Below, piece after piece: positions 45,281-53,354 of a stretch of 64,000 bases of DNA. The DNA comes from Ignavibacteriales bacterium (GTDB lineage Bacteria > Bacteroidota > Ignavibacteria > Ignavibacteriales > Melioribacteraceae): NCBI GenBank assembly GCA_020635275.1, contig JACKAA010000002.1, positions 496,001 through 560,000 on the forward strand. The letters are read 5' to 3'. The notes under the pieces are model-generated. The model ran no database searches, had not been told where the DNA came from, and saw nothing but the letters and a program-made list of their open reading frames with translations. Both the position numbers and the translations under genes were made by a program. The first letter of the stretch is position 1. Each line of letters starts with the position of its first letter.

Positions 45281-46648
45281 TTAATTTAATAAATCATATT
45301 TTTCTAATTTATAATACAAAGTACTTGTGTTTATCTTTAATAATTTTGCCGCTTGGTTTTTATTTCCATCTGTTTTTTTCAAAGCATCTATAATTAAATT
45401 TTTTTCGAAACTAAATAGAGTATCATCCAAAGAAAGATTATTATAATTTGAAAAATTCTGCAATTGCGGATTTAAATGCGCAGAAATTAGATCGGCATTA
45501 ATTTCATTTTCTTGTGCTATAACAGAAAGCCGCTCAATTAAATTTTCTAATTCTCTTACATTTCCCGGCCATGAATAATTTTGCAAAACTTCAATTCCAG
45601 CGTCCGAAATTATTTTTGATTTTTGATTATTTGTTTTTCCCGTTTTTTTTAAAAAGTATTCCGATAATAATTTTACATCTTCTCTTCTTTCTCTTAAAGT
45701 AGGCAAAGTTATTGGAACAACGTTTAATCTATAAAATAAATCTTCTCTAAAATTATTATTTACAACTTCTTTTGATAAATTTTTATTAGTTGCTGAAATT
45801 ATTCTCACATCAACTTTTATTGTAGATTCCCCGCCAATTTTTTCAAATTCTTTTTCCTGCAGAACTCTTAGAATTTTAACCTGCATAGCTTGAGAAATAT
45901 CGCCAATTTCATCTAAAAAAATTGTACCGTTATTAGCTAATTCAAATCTTCCTTTTTTAGATTTTACTGCTCCGGTAAATGCTCCTTTTTCATGACCAAA
46001 TAATTCACTTTCCAAAAGATTATCATTTATTGCCGCACAGTTTACTTTTATGAAAGGACCATCTGATCTACTGCTTTTTTTATGAATTAATTTTGCAATC
46101 AATTCTTTCCCGGTTCCGGTTTCACCTTGAATTAAAACCGAGCTTTCTGAATCGGCAATACGTTCAGCCATTTTTATAACTTCAATAAATTTTTCTGAGC
46201 TACCAATTAATTCATTTTTATCACTAAGCAGTTCATCGGTTAAATATTTATTTTGTTCAATCAGAGCATTAATTTGATTTTGCTTATTCTTTAAGTCTAA
46301 TATTTTCTTTACCCGTATTCTTAATTCATCTGGTGAAAATGGCTTTGTTAAATAATCGGCTGCACCCTTTTTCATTGCATCAACAGCAGTTTCAACATTT
46401 CCGTATGCTGAGATAATCAGCACATCTATATTTTGAAATTTCTCTTTAATTTTTTCCAGCACGACTAATCCGTTCATCGGTTCCATCTTAACATCAACAA
46501 TAGAAATATCTGTGTTATTTTCATTTATAAAATTTATTGCTTCCGGTCCGTTTGAAAAAGAATTTACATTGTATCCTTCTCTTATCAGACTTTCAGTAAT
46601 GCCTAACCTCATTGTATCATTATCTTCAACAACTGTAATATTATTCAT
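45281..46648 (-). CDS. Sigma-54-dependent NtrC-family response regulator
   Basis: 455 residues. The receiver domain has the acidic pocket VVEDND and phospho-acceptor D52 (SIVDVKMEPMNG). The AAA+ domain carries Walker A GETGTGKE, the GAFTGA loop in ELFGHEKGAFTGAVKSKKGRF that contacts sigma-54, and Walker B TIFLDEIGD. The C-terminus is a Fis-type helix-turn-helix (GNKNQAAKLLKINTSTLYYKLEKY). It activates RNA polymerase bound at -24/-12 promoters. The gene overlaps the upstream sensor kinase gene by 8 nt, so the two form a cognate pair. Confidence 0.96.
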   Translation of the reverse strand: MNNITVVEDNDTMRLGITESLIREGYNVNSFSNGPEAINFINENNTDISIVDVKMEPMNGLVVLEKIKEKFQNIDVLIISAYGNVETAVDAMKKGAADYLTKPFSPDELRIRVKKILDLKNKQNQINALIEQNKYLTDELLSDKNELIGSSEKFIEVIKMAERIADSESSVLIQGETGTGKELIAKLIHKKSSRSDGPFIKVNCAAINDNLLESELFGHEKGAFTGAVKSKKGRFELANNGTIFLDEIGDISQAMQVKILRVLQEKEFEKIGGESTIKVDVRIISATNKNLSKEVVNNNFREDLFYRLNVVPITLPTLRERREDVKLLSEYFLKKTGKTNNQKSKIISDAGIEVLQNYSWPGNVRELENLIERLSVIAQENEINADLISAHLNPQLQNFSNYNNLSLDDTLFSFEKNLIIDALKKTDGNKNQAAKLLKINTSTLYYKLEKYDLLN

Positions 46649-48059
46649 TGGTGTTTTCTCTAATAATAGTAAATGAACATCCTTTGGTTAAATTTTCTGC
46701 AAATATTTTAGCTGAGTTTTCTTCACAGAATTTTTTACACGATGCTAATCCCAAACCGGTTCCATTATTTTTAGTTGTGAAAAAAGGTTCAAAGATTTTT
46801 TCTAAATTTTCATTTTCAATTCCAAAACCATTGTCTGAAATTTTAATAATTGTGTTTCTTCCTTTCATAAATGACTCAATTATAATTTCACCATTTTTAT
46901 CAATCGAATCAATACTGTTTTTTAGTAAATTTAAGAAAATATTTCTGAGGTGAATTTTATCAAAATATATTTCTTCTAATTTTAGATCTAATTTTACTTT
47001 TAAACTTTTTTCTTCAATTTCTTTTTGTACAAAAACTATTACTTCATTAATAAGTTCTTTTATTTTATTTTTTTCCGGATTTGCCGGAGTTGGTCGGCTG
47101 TAATTTAAGTAAGAAGTTATTAATTCTTTTAACCCAGAAAGCTCATTTAATATTTTAGAAGCATATTCTTTGTTCTTATCTTTTTGATCAAAGGATTCAT
47201 GAATTAAACTTGTAAGTAATTCAATTCCGCCAAGTGGATTTCTAATTTCGTGAGCAATTTGAGCTAGAATTTTTTCTTTTTCCTTTTGATTATTTGCAAT
47301 ATTATCGCGCATTAAAACCAATGCATCTGATAGTATTTTTAATTCCCCTTTCATTTTTTTTGGCGGATTTTCATATAAGTTCCCTTTACCAATTCCGGAG
47401 CTGAAATTCACCAATTTTGTTATCGGTTTTGTAATTGATTTAGAAATCCATAACCCAAGTAATGTCGAAACCATAACACCTATTAAACCAAAAAGTAAAA
47501 TAGTTTTTGTCAGATTATCAATGCTTTCAAAGTTTACTGCGCTTGCTCTTACCGCTAGCCAATAATCATCTGAAAATCTGTAAAATCCCCACAAATACCA
47601 ATTGTTATCATTTCCTTTAAATGGAAGCGAAACAGTAATTGAGTTGTTTTGCAATTCAAAAATTTCTGTTTCATTCAAAAAAAGCTTAGGCTCTTTTGTG
47701 TTGACTAATTTCTTTGAATCTGAATGAACTATTGTATTTAGATTTTTATCAAACAAAAAAATTTCTGAATAAATATTGTCAAACTCTTGACTTTGTAAAA
47801 AATCAGAAAAATATTCTTTGGTGGTTTCAGTCAAAATGCCATTTTGCAGAATATTTATATATTCATCTTCAATTTTAGATACTGTTAAATTAGTTGTCTG
47901 TTTTACATTTTCAGTAAGCTGATTTAAATAGAAGTCATACATAAAATCATAGCTTATTTTTGCCAAAACAGCAACGAGCAGAATAGTTACAACCAAAAAA
48001 GTAATAACAATTTTATATTGATAATATTTTTTATCTATAAAATTAAAATTCATTTTCAA
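46641..48059 (-). CDS. Membrane sensor histidine kinase (HAMP type), partner of the NtrC-like regulator
   Basis: 472 residues. Membrane helices lie at about 17-35 and 184-206 and flank a periplasmic sensor domain of about 150 residues with dCache-like features (IYSEIFLFDKNLNTIVHS; WYLWGFYRFSDDYWLAVRAS). A HAMP segment (about 207-255) follows, then the H box LAQIAHEIRNPLGGIELL with H270 intact. The N box (LLKNSIDSIDKNG), G1 (DNGFGI) and G2 (GTGLGLASCKKF) follow. Its start directly follows the stop of a small lipoprotein gene, which may encode a sensory accessory. Confidence 0.95.
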   Translation of the reverse strand: MKMNFNFIDKKYYQYKIVITFLVVTILLVAVLAKISYDFMYDFYLNQLTENVKQTTNLTVSKIEDEYINILQNGILTETTKEYFSDFLQSQEFDNIYSEIFLFDKNLNTIVHSDSKKLVNTKEPKLFLNETEIFELQNNSITVSLPFKGNDNNWYLWGFYRFSDDYWLAVRASAVNFESIDNLTKTILLFGLIGVMVSTLLGLWISKSITKPITKLVNFSSGIGKGNLYENPPKKMKGELKILSDALVLMRDNIANNQKEKEKILAQIAHEIRNPLGGIELLTSLIHESFDQKDKNKEYASKILNELSGLKELITSYLNYSRPTPANPEKNKIKELINEVIVFVQKEIEEKSLKVKLDLKLEEIYFDKIHLRNIFLNLLKNSIDSIDKNGEIIIESFMKGRNTIIKISDNGFGIENENLEKIFEPFFTTKNNGTGLGLASCKKFCEENSAKIFAENLTKGCSFTIIRENTNE

Positions 48060-48437
48060 CTAAAGTCTTCCAACTCCGCCTATAACTTTTGGACCTTCAG
48101 GATCAATAATTACAATTATTGGTCCCAGCAAAGCATCATCATTTGTGTTAAAAATTACTGCAATAAGTTTTTGATATTCTAACAAACTAATATTTTCATC
48201 TTTTACAAAAAAGCATAATCTGTTTTCATTTTCTGAAATAAATTCATTTTCGCATTGGCCTTTTTTATAAATTCCATTTTCAATTTTTGCATCTTGCCAA
48301 TCAACCGTTAAAGAAGATTTTTCTCTTTCTGACAAAGAATTATATGCAATTTCCTTATATATTACATTATTCAAACTGTCATCATCGCATCCTACAATTA
48401 GTATAAATGTTAAGATAATTAGAGATTTTTTAATCAT
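48060..48437 (-). CDS. Small predicted lipoprotein upstream of the sensor kinase
   Basis: 125 residues. LTFILIVGCDDD gives a lipobox with Cys at about 16, followed by acidic residues that would favour outer-membrane sorting in Bacteroidota. A Cys pair in the mature part (KGQCENEFISENENRLCFFV) could form a disulfide. No family is recognised. The stop codon abuts the start of the sensor kinase gene, which implies coupled expression and suggests a role in signal input; that is inference. Confidence 0.72.
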   Translation of the reverse strand: MIKKSLIILTFILIVGCDDDSLNNVIYKEIAYNSLSEREKSSLTVDWQDAKIENGIYKKGQCENEFISENENRLCFFVKDENISLLEYQKLIAVIFNTNDDALLGPIIVIIDPEGPKVIGGVGRL

Positions 48438-48503
48438 TTTAATTCTTATATAAATTCATAATAAATAAATTAAAGTCATATTAAAATTACATTACAAGAG
48501 TAT

Positions 48504-49475
48504 TTATTCATATTTATAAACTTGTCCGTCCCAATTAATTAGCCACCCATTATTTTCATCTATAAAGAAAATATTTTTAGCATATAAGTTCTCGTTCTGG
48601 GGAGAAAATTCAAAAATCCAATTTTTTCCTCCATCATAAGTTTTATAAATATTATTAGTTCCAGCAATCCAACCAACTTTTTCATTTACAAAATAAACAC
48701 ACTTAAAACCACCATCCTCCATATATTCAGATGACAACCAAGTTTCACCACCATTTTTTGTCATAACAACCAGAAATTCTGTTATCATCATTCCTCCGGT
48801 TCCATTTTCGGTAACAACATAGCCATCATTTGAATTTGTAAAAAACATATCCGAAGCAAAATAATTTTTTGGTACTGCCACATCTACTGAATCCCAGGTT
48901 TCTCCGCCATCAAAAGTTCTATAAAGTTTTCTACTTAATGCATATACAGTTTGATTATTAAGAACAGATAATCGAAGTCCGCCTATATGTCCGCTCTTTT
49001 TAATTGTCCAAGTTATTCCACCATCAGTTGTTCGAAGAATTTCACCATAATTACTGCTTATCCAACCATTATTTTCATCAACAAAATCAATTTCTACAAA
49101 AATTTTATTTTCAAAATTTTCTGGTGAAATATTTATCCAATTATTTCCACCATCTAAAGTTTTAAGAATAGTATTATTAGCTCCGCAAATCCAACCTTGA
49201 AAACTATTAATAAAACTTATATCCCAAAGATTTGATGACACACCACTTTCTTGTGATTCCCAAACATTACCGCCATCAATTGTATTTTATATTGTTCCAT
49301 TATATCCAATAATCCAGCCATTATTTTTATCTGAAAAGAATATTGAATAATAAGTTATATCATTTTGTTTGTCTCTTTGTAATCTCCAAGTAGCATTTTC
49401 TTCAGGGTTGGTTGACTTATCACATGCAAATAAAAAGAATAAACAACTAATAGCTAAAAAACTTATTCTCTTCAT
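48504..49475 (-). pseudogene. Ycf48/BNR-like lipoprotein gene interrupted by one in-frame stop
   Basis: A single 324-codon frame runs from the ATG at 49475 to the stop at 48504, broken only by TAA at 49287-49289. The first 62 residues hold a lipobox (FLFACDKS) and the start of a blade (FFSDKNNGWIIGYNGTI). After the stop the frame continues NTIDGGNVWESQESG and then blade after blade of the Ycf48/HCF136-like propeller (GWICGANNTILKTLDGGNNW; GWISSNYGEILRTTDGGITW; GWIAGTNNIYKTYDGGKNW). By comparison with those blades the stop replaces a Leu (TTA to TAA is one change). It is either a young pseudogene, a sequencing error, or read through. Confidence 0.85.
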
Positions 49476-49495
49476 TGTTAAGTTTTTCCTTAGTT

Positions 49496-49930
49496 TTATT
49501 TGTAGATATTTTCTTTATAAAGAAACATACTATCATAATCACAATAAAATAAATATTGTTTTTCGTATAAATTTGTTAATTCTAAATGAATAATATAGCT
49601 GCATGTACAATGACACAAATTTTTTGCAGTATCTGAAACAGCTACAAATATTGTATCATTACTAATTGAGTAATCTGTTACAAATCTGTTGGAGTCAGGA
49701 CAGCAATTTCCCGCCACACAAAATTCAACTTTTAATGTATCATTAAAAGTATAAGCAAAACAAGAATCTAAATAATTAATTTTTGCAAGTGATATTGGTT
49801 TGTTGCAGCCAGGAATTTGCTGAGCAGAAAATTCTGTTTCATTTACTGGTTTCGTTATATCACTGTTTGAGCAGGATAACATAAATACTGAAAACAATAA
49901 TGCAAAATATATTACAAGTTTTGTTTTCAT
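49496..49930 (-). CDS. Predicted lipoprotein with several cysteines, unknown function
   Basis: 144 residues. FSVFMLSCSNSD is a good lipobox. The mature part carries many Cys (GCNKPI, DSCFAY, FCVAGNCCPDSN, NLCHCTCSY), which could form disulfides or bind a metal. The pattern CHCTCSYIIHLELTNL suggests a compact beta domain. No family is recognised. It is one of four lipoprotein genes in tandem on this strand. Confidence 0.7.
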   Translation of the reverse strand: MKTKLVIYFALLFSVFMLSCSNSDITKPVNETEFSAQQIPGCNKPISLAKINYLDSCFAYTFNDTLKVEFCVAGNCCPDSNRFVTDYSISNDTIFVAVSDTAKNLCHCTCSYIIHLELTNLYEKQYLFYCDYDSMFLYKENIYK

Positions 49931-49951
49931 TTTTAAATTCCTTGTAATTTA

Positions 49952-50383
49952 TTAGTCATTGTGCTTATCACAAATAAATGTTCCATGGTTTACCACTCCA
50001 TGAAATGTAATTCTTGCCCAATCCCCAGAGAAATTATTATTATTTAATTTTCCTGACAAGTGAAGATTGTTATCTACAAAATCAGGATATAATTCAACCC
50101 AAATTTCATCATTGTTTTTTCCACCAACAAGATCACCTTTTCCTTCAAAATATTCAAAATTTTGAGAATTGTCTATTTCATTTATATTCCATTCACCGGA
50201 AATATTTGTTGAATCTGTAAATTCTAATTTCAGCCAACCTTCAGCAATTGCAACTCCATTTGAATCAAACCCGGAAAAGAAATATAAACCAGGTAAATCT
50301 GATTTAACCGGATTATCCTCGCATGAGTTTAATATTAGCATGACAATTAAAAATATAAATACGATTATTACTTTTATATTCAT
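49952..50383 (-). CDS. Predicted lipoprotein, unknown function
   Basis: 143 residues. LILNSCEDNP is the lipobox, with acidic residues after the Cys. The rest looks like a small beta-sandwich or lipocalin-like fold: GLYFFSGFDSNGVAIAEGWLKLEFTDSTNISGEWNI, then LSGKLNNNNFSGDWARITFHGVVNHGTF. The G-x-W repeats resemble domains that report on ligand or solvent accessibility, but no family is assigned. It is 21 nt from the next lipoprotein gene in the same run. Confidence 0.7.
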   Translation of the reverse strand: MNIKVIIVFIFLIVMLILNSCEDNPVKSDLPGLYFFSGFDSNGVAIAEGWLKLEFTDSTNISGEWNINEIDNSQNFEYFEGKGDLVGGKNNDEIWVELYPDFVDNNLHLSGKLNNNNFSGDWARITFHGVVNHGTFICDKHND

Positions 50384-50401
50384 GTCGACTCAGTATATTT
50401 T

Positions 50402-50812
50402 TCAAAATCCGTGAACAGCTCTAAATGAAAGATTTTCATCATCTGGAGTTAAAATATCTAAAACTCTATTTACTAAAGTACCGGAAGAATCAATTGTAAT
50501 CTTTATCTCTGATTGAGGCGGTAATGTTTCTATACAAGCATAACATAATAATTCAGCTTCAATATTACTACATTGAGTTTCCAGTCGATTCATAAAAATA
50601 TTTAAATTATTCTCATGTCCCAATGGATCATTACTTGTTTTATTTGGTTTTAAGTCTGAAAGAATTTTATTTAATTCTTCTTTTGCTAATTCATTATCAA
50701 AATTTAATAGCGCGTTTGTAATTACATTACAATTCAGAACTTTTGGTTCTGTTGTATTTTCCTTACAACTAATTACTAATAAAAGTAAAAAGAGGTAAAA
50801 TGTAAATTTCAT
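50402..50812 (-). CDS. Predicted lipoprotein, unknown function
   Basis: 136 residues. LLLVISCKENTTEP is the lipobox. The mature region contains four Cys (LNCNVITNA, ETQCSN, LLCYACIETLPPQSE) and the central part is helical (NELAKEELNKILSDLKPNK). No family is recognised. The gene is 16 nt downstream of the large outer-membrane protein gene, suggesting a shared transcript. Confidence 0.68.
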   Translation of the reverse strand: MKFTFYLFLLLLVISCKENTTEPKVLNCNVITNALLNFDNELAKEELNKILSDLKPNKTSNDPLGHENNLNIFMNRLETQCSNIEAELLCYACIETLPPQSEIKITIDSSGTLVNRVLDILTPDDENLSFRAVHGF

Positions 50813-50828
50813 TTTTTACTCATTTTTT

Positions 50829-52592
50829 TTATAACATAGCTTTAAAACTTAACCACCATTGAGCAATTCTAAAATCATCTTCAAAATCCGGATCCAGCAG
50901 TAAGCCAATTTTTAAATAAGGAGAAGGATATGCTTCCAATCTGGTAATTAAATCCGTATGATCTTCTGTAATTCCTCTATCAGGCTGAAAATATCTTTCA
51001 CCAAAATTCTTTTTGACCTTTTCAACTCCGTTGTTTGTTTCTCTTCTTTCTGCAATATATGCTGTTGTAATATCGGTTATATCCCAGCTTTCGAAGATTC
51101 TGTTTATTCCAAGCATTAAATCAAAATATTCACTCAAGCTAAAATTAAATAGTATAGGAATTTGAAGTGACCAATCAACAGCTTCGTGAGTCCACTCTAA
51201 TCTTTTATTCTCATACGAACTTTGATAATTTCCATCATTATAATTTGAAAATCTTTTTGCAATTACTGGCTCTGATGTAAATATTTTAGATTTATTACTA
51301 TTAAAATATACACCAGCAATTAAATTACTTTTTTCAGATAAATTCCATTTAAAATTTAGCATTGCTTCATGTGCATATTTGTTTCTTGTTCCTAATCCTT
51401 TTCTTATATCAGAAAGTGATGAAACACTATTGTAATCATAATCAACACCATGAGAAGAATGAAAACTTGTGTCATTTATTGCTGAACTGGTAGATGTTTC
51501 AATGTCGGTATATCCATATTTATAAAATCCTGAAGCTTCATTTCCGCCGTTCAATTTTCTGTTAAAATAAAGTCTGAAATAATATGTATTTCCATCTTGA
51601 TTCCATTTTTGAACTGTAGATGAACTTGAATAACTTTTATACCATTCAAGCGTTTCTTCCGGGCTTCCATATTCACTGCCATATGAATAGCTTGTTTCAT
51701 AGTGTTGATCTGCAGCTCCCGAAAGTAATCCTAATTTTAGTCCTGCTGTAAAAAGTGGTGTAAACTTATAAATTACTCCTGCATTAATATCTAAATCATC
51801 ATACTCTTGTTTTCTTTGAGTATAATCAGAATTGTTCCAGTAATTTTCATAAAGGTAATACGTATCGTAATATTGATTAGCATAATTCCCTTTTCTCGAA
51901 TGAGAAATTCCGTTTAGAGCTAAACCAAAATTAAGATTATCACTAAATTTATATCCCGTAAAAACAGAAAAAATATGACCCTCATTTACCATTTCATCAC
52001 TTCCGGAATATCTTGTAACTATATCATAGCTTGATCTGCTAGCTAGTTCATTTCCGAATGAATCATAATAATATTGCGAATTATAAATCCAATACGGCAT
52101 TGAGTAATAGCTTTCTTCCTTTAAAATTAGTTGATAAGTTCCGCCCAAATAAAAATCTTTAGAATTTGATTCTAAGGGATAAGTAATTATTCCCAATGAG
52201 ACCAATGGTTCGGGTTCTGTTCGTGTATCAGAAAACCATCTTCTATCAATTGGCGGAATATATATTGATGAGTATGATTCCATTGCTAAAGGCTGAACAT
52301 AACTTTGAACAATTGTCGGCTCGGTTCGGTCACCTCTAAAATCTAAATAGATATAAATTTCTTTATCACCAATATCCGGAATTAATGCAGGATTGAGTTC
52401 AATATTTAAGAAGGGATCATCAATCATTCCGACTGCAATATCTTTGTAATATTTTACACCAAATGTGTTTAAGTAATGATTTTGAAAATAAAGATTTGAT
52501 TGTTCGAAACTTTGCTCTGTGGTTCTTTCACCCCAATATTGTGCAAATATTAAAGATGAAAGAAAAAACATGGACATAATTATTTTTTTCAT
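50829..52592 (-). CDS. Large predicted outer-membrane protein (beta-barrel-like)
   Basis: 587 residues with a signal peptide (KKIIMSMFFLSSLIFAQ). The mature part has many amphipathic strands rich in Tyr, Ser and Trp (YNFDYN-type segments such as FSDNLNFGLALNG and FKWNLSEKSNLIAGVYFNSNK, and IPILFNFSLSEYFDLMLGINRIF), and it ends DDFRIAQWWLSFKAML. This fits a barrel of 14 or more strands. No porin, TonB or usher motif is recognised. It heads or follows a run of small lipoprotein genes and may be their anchoring partner. Confidence 0.72.
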   Translation of the reverse strand: MKKIIMSMFFLSSLIFAQYWGERTTEQSFEQSNLYFQNHYLNTFGVKYYKDIAVGMIDDPFLNIELNPALIPDIGDKEIYIYLDFRGDRTEPTIVQSYVQPLAMESYSSIYIPPIDRRWFSDTRTEPEPLVSLGIITYPLESNSKDFYLGGTYQLILKEESYYSMPYWIYNSQYYYDSFGNELASRSSYDIVTRYSGSDEMVNEGHIFSVFTGYKFSDNLNFGLALNGISHSRKGNYANQYYDTYYLYENYWNNSDYTQRKQEYDDLDINAGVIYKFTPLFTAGLKLGLLSGAADQHYETSYSYGSEYGSPEETLEWYKSYSSSSTVQKWNQDGNTYYFRLYFNRKLNGGNEASGFYKYGYTDIETSTSSAINDTSFHSSHGVDYDYNSVSSLSDIRKGLGTRNKYAHEAMLNFKWNLSEKSNLIAGVYFNSNKSKIFTSEPVIAKRFSNYNDGNYQSSYENKRLEWTHEAVDWSLQIPILFNFSLSEYFDLMLGINRIFESWDITDITTAYIAERRETNNGVEKVKKNFGERYFQPDRGITEDHTDLITRLEAYPSPYLKIGLLLDPDFEDDFRIAQWWLSFKAML

Positions 52593-52628
52593 TTGAATCT
52601 CACTTGGTTAAATTTTTTCTATTAGCAA

Positions 52629-53030
52629 CTAATTGTTGTAAATAAATTTTACTACTAATTCGTCATCTTTAATTGACAGAATTTCCATTTTATAGTTAGT
52701 CATGCCTCCCCAATATTCAACTTCAATATTTAATAAACTATCTATTGAGTATTCCCAATTTCCATCAAAATTTGCATATGTAATTGGTGGTGTTCCGCAC
52801 CAGCCTGAATTTTTTCGTTCAGTAAATTTTCCGGAAGGTTCAATTATGAATCCGTATTTATCCTTATCCAATTCAGCTTCTCTTTCAAGAGTCAAAGTGC
52901 TGTCTCTATTTTTTTCAACCCATATTCCTAATATCTCTTTATTTTCTTCCGGTTCTAATGAAGTTTCCAAACAAGCAGTTATATTTAATTCAATTAAAGT
53001 GAGAAATATTAGAGCAATAAATTTTTTCAT
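52629..53030 (-). CDS. Predicted lipoprotein, unknown function
   Basis: 133 residues. LIELNITACLETS looks like a lipobox (A-C). The body (GIWVEKNRDSTLTLEREAELDKDKYGFIIEPSGKFTERKNSGWCGTPPITYANFDGNWEYSID) resembles lipocalin-like small domains common in Bacteroidota, where a G-x-W opens the fold. A GAGG ribosome site lies before the start. It is the most upstream gene of the same-strand run that continues to the two-component system. Confidence 0.7.
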   Translation of the reverse strand: MKKFIALIFLTLIELNITACLETSLEPEENKEILGIWVEKNRDSTLTLEREAELDKDKYGFIIEPSGKFTERKNSGWCGTPPITYANFDGNWEYSIDSLLNIEVEYWGGMTNYKMEILSIKDDELVVKFIYNN

Positions 53031-53164
53031 TGTTGCCTCATTTGTGAATTAATTCAAAATTTATTTGGCTTTTTTATATTGAATAAATTATAATGATTAA
53101 AATTATGATGTAAAAAATGTGCATTATTGTTCGGCTGTTCATACTTTGCTCCATTTTTAAACTA

Positions 53165-53179
53165 TACGCAATTTGCGTA
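53165..53179. promoter_or_regulatory. Perfect inverted repeat TACGCAA-T-TTGCGTA (candidate operator)
   Basis: Seven-base arms around one base, GC-containing in an otherwise AT-rich region between divergent genes. It lies about 175 nt upstream of ispG. The symmetric shape suits a dimeric regulator, but no known family site is matched. Confidence 0.4.
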
Positions 53180-53253
53180 CCTAATCAAAAGCGTTGTTTT
53201 TATTAGAAAATTCAACAATAGTGAATAAAATTTTTCAAAATTATTTCAGTTTC

Positions 53254-53278
53254 CTGATAGGTTATCAGATTTCTGATA
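53254..53278. promoter_or_regulatory. CTGATA repeat cluster before ispG (candidate operator)
   Basis: CTGATA is followed 3 nt later by its complement TATCAG, and CTGATA recurs at 53273-53278. The cluster ends about 77 nt before the ispG start, a plausible promoter distance. No known regulator is assigned. Confidence 0.35.
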
Positions 53279-53354
53279 ATAGATAATTTATTGCGGTTCA
53301 CCTTCATTACATATTTATTATATTTCGATATCATTTTTATAAAGAAAGAATTTT

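Larger units (their letters stand above)
53031..53354. other. 324-nt intergenic region upstream of ispG
   Basis: This region separates two divergent genes and has no reading frame worth calling. It holds two symmetric motifs, listed separately, at 53165-53179 and 53254-53278. The rest is AT-rich without a recognised RNA or terminator. Confidence 0.6.
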
